Notes under the pieces: model-generated | What the model saw: only the letters and a program-made list of their open reading frames with translations | Databases searched by the model: none | Told to the model about the DNA's origin: nothing | Position numbers and translations under genes: made by a program | NCBI GenBank assembly: GCA_030762895.1 | Contig: CM061067.1 | Location: forward strand, 169,692,518 to 169,756,517 | Length of the DNA stretch: 64,000 bases | Direction: 5' to 3' | Source of the DNA: Sophora flavescens | Taxonomy: Eukaryota; Streptophyta; Magnoliopsida; Fabales; Fabaceae | Shown here: piece by piece, positions 46,043 to 57,893 of the stretch | How the letters are laid out: every line of letters begins with the position of its first letter | Position numbering within the stretch: the stretch's first letter is position 1

Positions 46043-46619
46043 TGTTGGAAAAGCAATTAAATTTCCAAATAAATGCAAGTGAGTGGGATTTTAAGAGATT
46101 AGTTGGGAAGGTGAAACACTTGACTCTTGGAGTCATATCATAAAGAGAGATTAGTTGGGAAGGTGAAACACTTGACTCTTGGAGTCATATCATAAAGAGA
46201 TATTAGTTGGGAAGGTGAGACAATTAATGTCCACTAGTCACATTCATGAATGGAAGCCATGTCCCTTTACTATATAAATGGGTCATGTGAGGAAGAGTAG
46301 AATCATCCCAACCAAAGCAAGAGAGAGCAAGTGTGTGAGTGATCACTTGTAGAGAAAGTCTCTTGTGTGAGTGAGTGTTATCATTTCTTGTAACTTGAGT
46401 GTGGTACTTGAGTTTGTAGAGTGATACACAAAAAGTGGGGTGGGTTACAAATATTGTAATCACATATTTGAGATAGTGAATACACTTTATTGGAGTGTTT
46501 CCGTGGACGTAGGCAAGTGGTGCCGAACCACGTTAAATTCTTGTGTTCTCTATTATTTTTCTGTAGTGTATTTTTCTTGTGTTCTAACGATCCTTTATCT
46601 GTGTGAGAGATACCCAACA
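46043..46619 (+). repeat. 3' LTR of copia-B (577 bp)
   Basis: Near-identical partner of 44127-44705, with the same internal duplication and TATA box. Confidence 0.95.
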
Positions 46620-48490
46620 TATAATACATTCTTTTTCATATTGTTTGGTAGAGGTTTTGGTGGCATGAATTTCAAGTTGTAAATCTATTATGAATTTCAT
46701 ACATTCTTTTTCCTCCACCACTCAACCCTCAATTCCTCTTCTCCTCTCTGCCAGAAACCCATCTCCTCATCTAAATTATTTGTTTTGGGTACAATTTTCA
46801 CATACTAGAGTTAATGGGTGGCTGTATTAAAATGGACAAGCTCTATAAAGATGGACTTTATAGATTTTAATATTGGACTTGAAACAAATTCTTACAAGAG
46901 GTGGTGTGTATGTGTGGTGATAAGGAAGGCTTAAACATATTTGATACGCTTTTTTTGGCTGAACATACTGTACCTAATGCTTTATGGAAAGTTTTGCTTT
47001 TGACTTTTGTTACCTGTAATTAGGCTTATGTTTTGTGGTTCTAGCTTCCTGTCAGTTTCTTCATCTTGGTGCGGGCTCTGTAGATGTTCTGCTCTGCTGT
47101 TTTGCCTATTATGCTCTTTGTTGGTTGGAGTTTTATTTTGTTCAGGTGGTTATGAAGATCTTTTCAATTGTTTATTGTTGCTGCTATCAGGGTGCAAATT
47201 GGGAGCATGGTGCGTTGTGGAATCTTAGTTGTGACCATTATGATCATGGCAGGATCTGTATGAGGTTTTGTAGCATGGTGATGCAAATAGGAAATATCAC
47301 AATTCAGGATTTTTATGTGTGTGATGTGGTTTTCTTATTTTTAAAAACATAAAATTGTTCGTGAAAGATTTCATTGGATGTCTTAGGTTGTTTAGAGTTT
47401 CAAATAAGTAATGTGAATGTAAAGCCCATGTAAGAATTTAGAATTTACACAAACTGGATGGTGTCTCTCTTAGATGATGACATATATTGCTTTCAAATGG
47501 ATGTTTCTATTCTTTGTTTTAATAGTTTTCTATAATATCAAGTCAAATGATCTTTTTCCCATACCTTCTTTGATTTAGATTTCCATTGAAAACTGTTTAA
47601 GTTATGAATACGGTGGCTCTAAGGACTGAATTGAGTATCACAAGTAATGATACTGCAAATCAATTGGAAAGTTATTCTTTGTGCTTCAACAGGTTGGGAG
47701 TTTCATTCAAAAAGGTGGCTGCCTAAGCTGTTGATAGAAGAACGGGTTCTGAGGTCAAGGTGTGAGAGATATACACGTTAGTGAGGAGTGATTTACAGAT
47801 GAGATTGAGTTCATGGTGGGGGAAAGACACTTGATCAAACACTGGGGAGAGAAGATTTATAATATGGGGCATTGCATGTTTTATTCTAACATCTGTGGTT
47901 GATTTGATATGTTTGCAGGGGTGTATATGCTGGTTTTGATAATTGGGGGCCCAACTTCTTTCTCTTCTACTGGTATAAAAAATTTCTATCAGTTCTTGGA
48001 AAAGTTTGTCTTGTATGCTTCGATGAGGACCGCTATGGGGTGTTTTATTTGCGTATGTGATTCTATTGTATTTAAAAAAGATTGCTTCTGCTGTGAAGTT
48101 CATGTGGTGGTGACTTGCAAGTCTTCACATTTTACTAACATGTTACTCATGTTTGAATCATTGTTTCCTTCCCTTGGTGTTGGTTTTATCAGGTTGGGCA
48201 GACTGTCAAGTGCTTTTATCTTTGGCACGTGGTGCGAGTTGTATATGGTATTTCAGTGCAATTTCAGCATGTGTAACAGATTGTCTTTTTGGGTTTTGTT
48301 AGTGAGTTGGTTGGGTAGTTTTGTTGGTACTGGTTTATCATTGGGGAATCTATGTAAAATTGATAATGTTTTCTTCTCTAGGATCACTATCAAAGTTACA
48401 AAGGTTTTGATCCTTGGTTTTTTTTAATGTGGGTTTGAGTACCCGAAATACTCATAATCAATACACTTATGCTTATATAAAAAAAAAGGG
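46620..48490 (+). mobile_element. Probable 3' part of a LINE, with poly(A) tail
   Basis: T/G-rich sequence with no credible coding, ending in GAGTACCCGAAATACTCATA, ATCAATACACTTATGC and an A9 run at 48480-48488. This pattern of tail is common at 3' ends of legume LINEs. The frame 47909-48427 is long but has the composition of untranslated LINE sequence. The left boundary is uncertain and part may belong to the interrupted host sequence. Confidence 0.35.
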
Positions 48491-49024
48491 CCAGGTGGTG
48501 TAATCATTAACATGATTGTCTCTTTCACTTATTGTTTTGGACTCAATGTCTAGAATTAAATATAAGTATTTGGAATGAATAATAGTATGGTATTGCTATT
48601 CTACTTTACCATTGTGAAGGCATCATTTTAACCGAGTTGTGTTTGAAGATATTATGCTTTAAGGATATTATTATTTGTTACACATGGCCATGTGTTTTTA
48701 AGTTTGCACATCAAACATGTTTTGACTTGGATATATATATATATCCAAGAAGCATTATCATGAAGATATAGACACTCGAGAAGTTTGGATTGAGTTTGTC
48801 GATATAATTTTATTGTATTTGAGTACATATCAACTTTATGTTTTAATGAGCGTATAAAACACATGTAATCTCTTACAAACTAAAAAGTTTCTATGTTGTT
48901 GATGTAGTCTTTATTTTCTTCATAAAAGCTGTTAGAATACATGGGTTTAGTATAAACAAACTTATCAGTATATAATATATTGTTTACAAACAGGTCGTTT
49001 CGAACATGCGTAAAAACGAAAGTG
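48491..49024. other. Intergenic, probably the inside of a Helitron
   Basis: AT-rich. An (AT)7 microsatellite lies at 48731-48744. No coding. It may belong to the Helitron ending at 49054. Confidence 0.3.
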
Positions 49025-49054
49025 ACCCGTGTAAATGCACGGGTACCTTACTAG
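49025..49054 (+). mobile_element. Helitron 3' terminus (hairpin plus CTAG)
   Basis: ACCCGTG (49025-49031) and CACGGGT (49038-49044) form a perfect 7-bp stem with a 6-base loop. Six bases follow and then CTAG (49051-49054) with T next to it. Helitrons end in CTRR preceded by such a hairpin and insert between A and T. The 5' TC end could not be placed, so the length is unknown. Confidence 0.6.
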
Positions 49055-50170
49055 TTTTTTCCTATTTGCACAAACTCATTTGCCATGTGTCATGTTAGAC
49101 TTACAATGTGAGAGAGAAGAGACAAGTGTTTGAGTACTCATTTGCTTACTTTAAAAAAGCTTTATCCTACAATCATAGATGTTTATAGTAAAAAAATATT
49201 TCAACCAATTACTTTCAAAATTTCAAGTTAAGGATGGTGGTCAGGATAAACTCTCCTTAAAGTATTTATACTAATTTGATGAGCCTAATTCTCATTTTAT
49301 TTGTTCCTCCATAACCGAAAGACAAAAAGCATGATGACTAAAACTATATTTTAGCCGATATTCATTCTAAATTTTCTCATGCATCCCACATTATCATGCT
49401 TAGTTTGAAAATAAATCTCTGCACTATATTTCTGTGCACTTCTGTTCATGCTACTCCCCATTATCTCTTGCCTAGTTGCCTCGCTATTCATATATTCCAT
49501 CCAAAATGCTGCCCAAAGCCTCCACAACTTATTATAAAAAGTAAATTCGTTGTGCATACTCTCAGAAACATTTTGTCAAACAATGGTAGGGTCGACAAAA
49601 TGATACAATTATGACTTGGTAGGGACCCTCGTAGATATAAAATTGATGAGAAAAATTACCTAAATGAAGTATTGGGCCGTGTTTACTCCAAGTGTTGCAT
49701 TTATGTTACATGAAACTATGCATTGCTTGGTTTGTGAAGAATGAGATGACGAACCAACTGTTGTCTTCAACCCAACTGCGAAACTCCGCACTGTAGAAGT
49801 GGCCCTCGACACTTCGAGGGAAAAAAAAAGAGAGTAATGATATTTGGACATAAAAATTGTGTCAAACAATGTATAAATATACTCTTCAATATTTATTTAT
49901 TCTTTTTTTATTAAGTATTTCATCACTCCCAAAACATCTCATCAACTATACAATATCTATACATGATATTAAAATTTGTGTCCATATGTCATTATGAAAA
50001 AAAAAAATCAACCTCCGGTGATTTATCTCCTTTAACCCTTTTGTACTTTATATTATATATTATATTATAATAATATGCTTCTAGTGTATATACATCGCAG
50101 TCAAAACTGAGTTCCGGGTTCTTTCTAATCCCGCTATTGAATTATTTTACCATATTTGGTATTTTAAAAA
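49055..50170. other. Intergenic with dispersed repeat copies
   Basis: 49144-49205 is a near copy of 28812-28877. About 49760-49800 (CAACCCAACTGCGAAACTCC) resembles 57311-57335 (ACCCAACTACGAAACTACGG), so it may be a piece of an old duplicated flank. No gene is seen. Confidence 0.4.
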
Positions 50171-50174
50171 AAAA

Positions 50175-50663
50175 AAGTAAAGATCCAAGTTAGTCCCCAA
50201 AAAATGTAGAGATCCATTTTTGATCCTTGAAAAATATAAATTAGCAACTCAATCCTTCAAATTTATAAATGAGAGACAAATTAGTCCCTCCTTCTACTTC
50301 CAACATCCGTTTACTTGTCTATATGCCCCGTTAATCATCCCGCCTGATTTGTTAGTGGTCTTGTGTGGCCTATAACAAATTTCCATCATGAATAAAAGAA
50401 CTAAAGTGAAAAAAGTGCAAAATTTTAAAACCCTAATATCTGAAAATTGTGACTATTTTTCACTTTTTATTTGTTTTTCATTTTGAAATCACTAACAAAT
50501 TAGGTAGGATGGTTATAAAAACATTAGAAGTGAAAGCATGGACTAATGTGTCCCATGTTTGTAAATTTGAGGGACTAAATTGATAATTTATTTTTGTCAG
50601 GAATCAAAAGTGGGTCCTCTAAATTATTCGAGACCAATTTGGGCCTTTATTCTTTAAAAAAAT
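50175..50663. mobile_element. Non-autonomous long-TIR element (~490 bp)
   Basis: The arms of about 120 bp are inverted and similar: the left has AAGTTAGTCCCC, CATTTTTGATCCTTGA and ACAAATTAGTCCCTCC; the right, reverse-complemented, has AAATTGGTCTCG, CACTTTTGATTCCTGA and ACATTAGTCCATGC. The centre has no coding. The target duplication is not clear. It resembles the element at 19421 in general design (a phrase of the TAGTCCCTC type in both). Confidence 0.6.
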
Positions 50664-50809
50664 TCCTTGATTATAACCAATTTTAGCTCTAAACAGTAGG
50701 TGAAGTGAAAAGCTAGTACTTTTCCAGTTGCTAACAAAATTTAGTTTAATTTTTTTAGTTACTACTCTTATTATATTATCCTAAAAAATTAATCACTTCT
50801 TAGTTTTTT

Positions 50810-50990
50810 TTTATAGGCAAATGTTAGTAATTAGTATGTTATGTTAGTGGAAAGAGTTAAACCCATTCTTATCACTTTAATCCCTATGTCCCTCACTCAA
50901 ATCACGTTGACCACCTTATAACTCCCGTAATAACTTCTTAGTTATTACTCGTCTAAAAGTTAAGGGACAATTTAATAACTTTACATTTAA
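50810..50990 (+). repeat. Dispersed repeat, copy 1
   Basis: TTTTTTTATAGGCAAATGTT, then TTAGTATGTTATGTTAGTGG and a C/T-rich stretch up to CACCTTATAACTCCCGTAAT. A related copy lies at 56705-56840 and a poorer one at about 23725. The nature of the family is unknown. Confidence 0.6.
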
Positions 50991-51235
50991 AAGTTAGTTT
51001 AAATGACACTATACAAACAACACTTATTCTATCAAAAATACCTTTTAATAATAAAATATCCAAATATGAATAAGTTTCTACAACATCAGATTTAAATTTT
51101 AATCAAATCCCAAATATCCCAAATTGTTTTAAATTTTTTTAAACACAAACGGTATAACACGCGTTACGAGGCACCATAACCTGTTTTTTTCCAAAGCAGA
51201 AATGGCGAGCGTTCATGGAACGCAGTTCGTAACAT
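50991..51235. other. Intergenic, nothing recognised
   Basis: AT-rich with a short mixed-composition patch at 51150-51230; no frame or repeat structure is seen. Confidence 0.4.
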
Positions 51236-52070
51236 GGTGCTTTTTTTATCGATCTGGATTTCTTTTAGAAATTATTTATCAGTTTAGGATTATTCTGAAA
51301 CTATTTATTAATGGAGAGTCCTTTTGAACACGTGACATATTTTATTTTGTTCACTCTGACGGATCAGACTGGCGTCTAACGATGACATTAATGATAAAGT
51401 ATCTATTTAAAACAATAAGAGGCAATAAAAAAAACCCCGTAATAACGAGTAGCAAATAATATCACAGGTGACATAAAAAAAATAATAGCAATAACAATTT
51501 ACACCAATAAATATTCATCAATTATTACAATAGTAAAAAAAATTACCTTATAAGAATTAAAAGAAAGTCACCTGTAATTTTAAAGGAACAACACGATAAA
51601 AAAAATTATACTATAAATATAGGAAGTAACGATGACATTAATGATAAAGTATCTATTTAAAATAACAAGAGTCAATAAAAAAAATCCTATAATAAAAAGT
51701 AGCAAATAATGTGTCATTTTAAAACCAAAATAATTCATTCAGATATTATAATTGTACTTTTTTTTAATTTAAGAATACAATTCATGATTAAATTATATAA
51801 TAACTTACTAGAAACTAAATAGTTTATACCCAGGTGAAAGAGGTGTGTTTGACTTTGTGTAGGTGCCACTGTGCCTGACGTTGGTCTTTTTTTTTAAGTG
51901 GTAGGTGCCCGTCTGATTGACGTCTTTGAAAGTGTCAATCTGATTGATGTTTTAATCGTCCAGTGAAAAAAATAAAATATGTCACATGTTCAAAAAGACC
52001 CCATTAATAAATAGTTTTAAAATAATCCTAAACCGATAAATAATTTCTAAAAAGAATTCAATTCGATGAA
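51236..52070. mobile_element. Long-TIR element with internal direct repeats (~835 bp)
   Basis: The arms of about 120 bp are inverted: the left contains AGAAATTATTTATCAGTTTA, GGATTATTCTGAAACTATTT and GTGACATATTTTATTTTGTT; the right carries the reverse complement of each with few changes. Inside, an ~85-bp block starting CGATGACATTAATGATAAAG occurs twice in direct orientation (about 51379-51465 and 51629-51713). No coding. Target duplication was not determined. Confidence 0.7.
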
Positions 52071-52423
52071 ACACGGTTTGGCAAGCTGCCAACTATGAAA
52101 CAAACAGGCTGTTTTCCATCAAACGTGATTTTGTCGGGTTCCTGATAAATGTCAGCAAGTACTACAGTTCTATGAGAGAATCTCAAACAAAAGCAGCCAA
52201 GATTGTGTCCATATTTCAGTGTGAGAGGAAAGTGGGGGTGGTTACTTGTTTTATAATTGCTATATTTTTGTTCAAAAATGATAAACGGAGACACTTTTAC
52301 GGATATAATATGATTACACCGTATGAATAGTATTGTCTTGTCATTTACACTATAGTTGTATTTTGTGGCATTGTAACGAATTTTTTTTTAATTTAAATTT
52401 TTTTTATAAATAATTTTTTTGAT
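52071..52423. other. Intergenic, unrecognised frame
   Basis: A - strand frame at 52294-52058 (78 codons) contains FSHRTVVLADIYQEPDKITF, with balanced composition and normal-looking codons, but I do not recognise it. It may be a gene fragment. The rest is AT-rich. Confidence 0.25.
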
Positions 52424-53170
52424 TAAGTATGTGTTAATATCTGGTGAATCGGATACAAATATCTGGTGAATTCAATTCATTATCTGGTGAATGAGTTTTT
52501 TTGAGAAATAATTTTTTTGATTAAGTATGTGCAAATATATGGTGAATCCTAGGATAAATATCTCAGGTGAATTCGGTTCAAGATTCACGGTGAATAGGTT
52601 TTTTTGAGAAAAAAATTGTGGTTTAAGTATGTGTAAATATATGGTGAATCAGGTATAAATATCCGGTGAATTCAGTTCATTATCTGGTGAATTGTGTTTT
52701 TTTTATAAATAAATTTTGTTGGTTAAGTATGCGTAAATATCTGGTGAATCAAGTACAAATATCTGGTGAGTTCAATTCATTATCTGGTGAATGAGTTTTT
52801 TTGAGAAATAATTTTTTTGGTTAAATATGTGCAAATATCTGGTGAATCAGGTATAAATATCTGGTGAATTCAGTTCATTATCTAGTGAATGAGTTTTTTT
52901 GAGAAATAAATTTTGGTTAAGTATGTACAAATATATGGTGAATCAGATATAAATATCTGGTGAATTCAGTTCATTATTTGGTGAATGTGTTTTTTTTTAT
53001 AAATAAATTGTTTGGTTAAGTATGTGTAAATATCTGGTGAATGGGTTTTTTTGATAAATAAATTTTTTGGTTAAGTATGTGCAAATATCTGGTGAATCAT
53101 GTACAAATATCTGGTGAATTCAGTTTATTATCTGGTGAATGAGTTTTTTTAGAAATAAATTTTTTTTTAA
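52424..53170 (+). repeat. Minisatellite, ~98-bp unit, about 8 copies
   Basis: Each unit begins GGTTAAGTATGTGTAAATAT and contains three copies of TATCTGGTGAAT followed by a T-rich GAGTTTTTTTGAGAAATAA segment. Unit starts fall near 52424, 52520, 52622, 52721, 52819, 52916, 53011 and 53068; the seventh unit is shortened. It ends about 430 bp before the start codon of the second CRK gene. Confidence 0.9.
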
Positions 53171-53320
53171 AAAAAAGTCAAAATTAAAAAAAAAAGAAGT
53201 GATACTATATTAACACTACAATAGCAAGTGTCTAATTTGTGTCCAAAAAAAACGTGTCCCTCTAGCACAGCTCATTTTTGTTCATGTGGGTATTTGATGG
53301 CAGTGGTGAATATAAAATGA

Positions 53321-53510
53321 TTGACTGGACATGGCAACATGTATGAAAAGGAAAAAGCTGAGGTTAGGAGGAATGAATGGAGGGCAGTGAAATAAGCATT
53401 GGCCAATGTGAATGACCATATCATCATAACTATATTTCAAAAAACAAATAGCACGATAAATAAACCACATTTTAATCACTATTCAGCTCAAACATTAAAT
53501 ATTATAAAGA
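53321..53510 (+). promoter_or_regulatory. Putative promoter elements of the second CRK gene
   Basis: A W-box-type TTGACT at 53321-53326 and a TATA-like TATAAAGA at 53503-53510, about 90 bp before ATG 53598. WRKY factors bind TTGAC[CT] and often control CRK genes, but a single six-base word is weak evidence. Confidence 0.35.
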
Positions 53511-53597
53511 AAGCAGATTTATTTATCTGCCACCCCCACATCGTCATGCTTTGTATGCAGATTATTTGAGTTGAGCTTCTTGTTCCCATTGCAAAGT

Positions 53598-56500
53598 ATG
53601 GGTTCCTCTCATTTGTTCCTTCTACTTCTAACTTTGTTTTCCCTCTCTATTCATTGCTCTCCCTCTCCCATCCTCCAAGCTGCTATCCATCACGATCCCA
53701 AAGCTTTTTATAACTGCACAACCAACACAACTTTTGCTGCCAATAGCGCTTACCATTCCAACATCAGAACACTCCTTGATTGGCTCACCTCCAATGGCAC
53801 TATCAATGCCGGATATTACAACACTACAGTTGCTAGCAAAAACACTGCAGACACTGTCTATGGCTTCTTCTATTGTATGAGAGATGCCACCCAAACAGTT
53901 TGCCAACATTGTGTGACAGAAGCAGCCAAACTCATATCATCGCTGTGCACCACGGCAAAAGAAGCAATACTTTGGCACCAAGTATGCTTTGTGCGCTACT
54001 CCAACCGTTATTTCTTCTCCACAGTGGAAGAAAGTCCTCAAATTTCCTTTGCAAACGATAAGGATTATGTAGGTCAGGTTTCCCGCTTCAATAATATACT
54101 TTGGGATATGTTGAATGATGTGAGAACTAGGGCATCAAGTGCTTCTGATAGATTTGCTTACAAGGAAGTGAACATCACAGACAACCAAAAGCTGCATGGC
54201 TCTGCTTGGTGCCCCGCATACCTATCCATGGAGTACTGCAGCTGGTGTCTTAGCGATGCCATTGCAGAAATTACAAGCGTTTGCTGCAAAGGAAAATCAG
54301 GAGGAACAGTACTATACCCCAGTTGTGGTGTTAAATTCGAATTATATCCATACCACATGCCAGATTCTGGGGTGCCACCGCCACCATTGCCCAGTAGTAC
54401 TCACCCTTCTGCTCCGCCAGGTTTTGTAGCTATGATTATCCCTCATTAACATTTCCACCATTTCTTGCACTACATGAGACAATAAGCACAACTAGTTTTG
54501 GAAGATGAATAAGTATCAGATGACATGATTTTGTTCATGTTATTCCCATATGTTACTATCAACACACGACTCCTATCTGGCAAAACATATATCTTCTATA
54601 TACCAACTTAAGTACTGGGAAAAAAATCCAAACATTCAATTAATGAAATGAATATATAAGGTAATAAAGAAAAAGTGATTTTCTATTTTCTCATTTACAT
54701 GGATAACACAGTAGAAGGTACTATTTTACCTTTTTATAATGAAAGGAGGGAGGAAAAATAATTTATAACCTATGAGATCATACATATTGTGTATATTCAT
54801 CGTTCATGTTACTGTCACATAAGCCCTTTTTCTTTGCTTTCACCATTCAAGAGCATAATAGTTCAAAAGAAAAGTTGCTACCAGTAAACAGAATTCTATT
54901 GCTTAGCTGTGTAAGCATCATCTAATGTTTCTTGCTGGAAAGTAGAAATGACACAAGGTACTGATATTCATGCAGGAAAAGGAAAACAGAAGATATTAAC
55001 AATAATTGTGATTGTTGTTCCAATTGTTATTTCACTGGTGCTTTTATCTTTGGGCTGCTGCTGTTTTCTACATAGAAGAGAAAGAAAGAATCAAGATGAT
55101 ATTCTCAAAGAAAGCTGTAATGTGGAGAAAAAAACTCTTGTTTCTTTTGCAACCTCAAAGAAGCATTTAAGCAAACTAATTTAAAGAATTCAAATTTGTT
55201 TGGTGTAGTTGGGAATGACATTACAACTTTGGAGTCTTTGCGATATGAATTAGCCACAATTGAAGCTGCAACAAACAGATTTGCAACAGAAAACAGGATA
55301 GGCAAAGGCGGATTTGGAGAAGTCTATAAAGTAAATATATTAAGTAGTACAGTATTGAAGGAGAATAGTCAAATGCTGTCAACTTATTGACCAAAGTTAA
55401 AAATTAACTGCATCAATATGATTTTCAGGGTATTCTTTCAGATGGACAAGAAATAGCTGTGAAGAGACTTACCGGAAGCTCTGGGCAAGGTGCACTAGAG
55501 TTTAAAAATGAAGTTCTTGTTATAGCCAAGCTTCAACACAGAAATCTAGTGAGGTTACTAGGATTCTGTTTGGAAAGTGAAGAAAAAATACTCATCTATG
55601 AGTATGTGCCAAACAAGAGCCTTGATTACTTTTTATTTGGTATGGCGCTTCTAAACTATATTAAAAATTAAATTAGAGATGTATGTCTTGAAAAATATGT
55701 GATATTTTTATAAATCCATTCTGATTTGAGATGAATAATTGACCATGTAAAATAATTTGACTTATTTTGTAGATCCCCAGAAGCAAAGATTGTTATCTTG
55801 GTCTGAACGTCACAAGATCATAACAGGAATTGCTCGCGGAATTTTGTATCTACACGAGGATTCTCGCCTCAAAATAATACATCGTGATTTGAAACCTAGT
55901 AATGTTTTGTTAGATAGTAATATGAATCCAAAAATCTCAGATTTTGGTATAGCCAGAATTGTTGTTGGAGATCAAATTGAGGAAAGTACTTGCAGAATTG
56001 TTGGGACTTTGTAAGTTTTTTCATTCCAACTTTTCTTCATTCTTTTTCTCAGTATGTCCTGTTTCACCTAGCACTCTCCCACTCAACTAACAGGCTCAAG
56101 TTTTATATATAGTGGATATATGTCTCCAGAATATGCAATGCACGGACAATTTTCTGTGAAATCTGACGTGTTTAGTTTTGGAGTCATGGTTCTAGAGATT
56201 ATCAATGGGAAGACGAAAGGTTGTTCATCTCAACCAGAATGTGTGGACGACATTCGAAGACGTGTGAGTAGAAAATATCTTAAATATCTCTTTTCCAAAG
56301 TAGAAAAGATATAGTAGAGGGAATAATTTGATTGATTGACAAAAGGACATTGTAGGCTTGGACAAAATGGACAGAGCAAACGCCACTGGAACTACTGGAT
56401 CCTAATATGGTGGGATCTTATTCGCGAGAAGAACTCATCAAATGCATCCACATTGGTTTGTTGTGTGTTCAGGATGATCCAAATGACAGACCTACAATGG

Positions 56501-56667
56501 CAACAATTGTTTTCTACCTGAATAGCCCTTCAGTCAACTTGCCATCCCCACATGGGCCGACAAATTTCAAGCACGGTAGAATAGATGACAACATGATCAA
56601 CAAGGAGTTCGATAACATCAGTGATTCCATCAATGGAATTACTGTGACAAAATTCATACCTCGTTAA
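53598..56667 (+). CDS. Cysteine-rich receptor-like protein kinase (CRK, DUF26 RLK), intact, second copy
   Basis: Plasma-membrane receptor kinase, paralogue of the gene at 24721. Seven exons: 53598-54420, 54976-55116, 55209-55330, 55429-55639, 55773-56010, 56113-56263 and 56356-56667. Splice sites are GT-AG and phases agree, giving 665 residues. Start ATG 53598 gives a clean signal peptide (about 1-21); the TTG at 53571 is not needed. DUF26 motifs C-X8-C-X2-C lie at Cys93/102/105 and Cys205/214/217. A Pro/Ser-rich juxtamembrane stretch and one membrane segment (about 281-304) follow. The kinase has GKGGFGEVYK (353-362), Lys374, HRDLKPSN (469-476) and DFG (489-491). Exons 3-6 match the paralogue's lengths exactly (122, 211, 238, 151). 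The last exon ends with the ITVTKFIPR tail. Likely functional. Confidence 0.95.
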
Positions 56668-57451
56668 CACAAGGATACTAGTATTTGTCATATTGTTATC
56701 TGTTTTTTTTTTTATAGACAAATGTTAGTATTTTGTTAATGGGTGAAGTTTTAACCCTCTCACTCCTTATCACTTTCTTTCTTAACTCCCCCACCCCAAC
56801 CACCAAGTCAACCTTATAACCACTGTATTATTATTTGTTGTTATATAATACTTAATGAAACATAGATGAATTTAGCCATCTGATAAACCTATTGAGAATA
56901 AATCTTCCACAGTTTGGAAATAAATGATATCAAATTGAATCTATCCTCGAGTTATACAAATAATAATAAAATTCATAAAATTAGGACAACATGAACTAAT
57001 TAAGGAAATTTTGTTTCAGGACACTCTGGAAATATAGCTTAAATTGAGAATTCCAAAAGGCATTAAGCAATTTCTGTATGCATAGACATTTTGATTTTGT
57101 GAAACAATTGTGGCTTCAAAAAGTATAGTAGGCAAAATGAAACAAGCATGTTACATAGGGTTTATGGAGGAATTAGCATTGGTTAGAAAATTACCTGAAT
57201 GAAGTTTGCTGAGGTTGAAAGACTGACAAATCCGAAGAAAACGTGAATGCCACGGGTGACGAGTGAGAGATGAAAGCAAACGTGAATGTATTTTGGCTAT
57301 TTGCAACAATGCACTCTGTAACCCAACTACGAAACTACGGAGGACAAAGGGGCTTACTAGAAGTGGTGGGCCTTTAAAGGGTTTTGAAAACGAATGGGCC
57401 CTTGCTATTCACTCTTTTTTCGATACTAAAACAAATGAAGTACAAAACTAA
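56668..57451. other. Intergenic; 56705-56840 is dispersed repeat copy 2
   Basis: 56705-56840 (TATAGACAAATGTTAGTATT, then CACCAAGTCAACCTTATAAC) is related to 50810-50990. About 57311-57335 resembles 49765-49790. No gene is seen. Confidence 0.45.
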
Positions 57452-57893
57452 GGGGCGTTTGTTTCGGGGTATGAAAATACATCCTCGGAAAAGTGGGATA
57501 GGGAATGCAATATTCTCATGTTTGTTTCAAGCTTTTAAAAATTATTCCCAGGTACATTATATTCCCAGGAATAATATTTACACATGATTTGCTTATTTTT
57601 TATTCACATGCTAAAGGGTGGGAATCTAACATTTCCATGGGAATAAAAGTCAACCAACTATGACTTCTCACTCCTATCTATTTTTGCCACATTTATTTGC
57701 ATTTTATAAATTTGTTAATATTTAAATTAAATAAATTTTAAAAACATTCCTTTTTTTGACACAATTTAAAAAACATTCCTAGGAATGCTAAATACTCATC
57801 AAACACATTAGTAGGAATAACATTCCCGATAATAACATTCACAACAAAATCATTTCCGAGAATATAATTTTACACCTTGAAACAAACACACCC
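57452..57893. mobile_element. Tourist-like MITE (PIF/Harbinger type), 442 bp, TAA target duplication
   Basis: Terminal repeats GGGGCGTTTGTTTCGGGGTA and, reverse-complemented from the right, GGGTGTGTTTGTTTCAAGGT. TAA lies on both sides (57449-57451 and 57894-57896). The inside repeats ATTCCC / GGGAAT words and has no coding. A three-base TAA/TTA duplication with a GGG...GTTTG end is typical of PIF/Harbinger MITEs. Confidence 0.8.

Larger units (their letters stand above)
44127..46619 (+). mobile_element. Young non-autonomous Ty1-copia element (2493 bp)
   Basis: Two LTRs (44127-44705 and 46043-46619) enclose 1337 bp. A Met-type PBS sits one base after the 5' LTR and a polypurine tract precedes the 3' LTR. 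The internal part keeps only broken gag and protease remnants; integrase, reverse transcriptase and RNase H are absent. The flanks are TATAT (44122-44126) and TATAA (46620-46624), matching at four of five bases. LTR near-identity shows that insertion was recent, so enzymes must have come from another element. Confidence 0.92.

Noticed and set aside
47909..48427. 172-codon + strand frame, Phe/Cys/Leu-rich
   Set aside because: Composition follows T/G-rich DNA, no recognisable domain, and it ends just before a LINE-like tail. Most likely untranslated LINE sequence.
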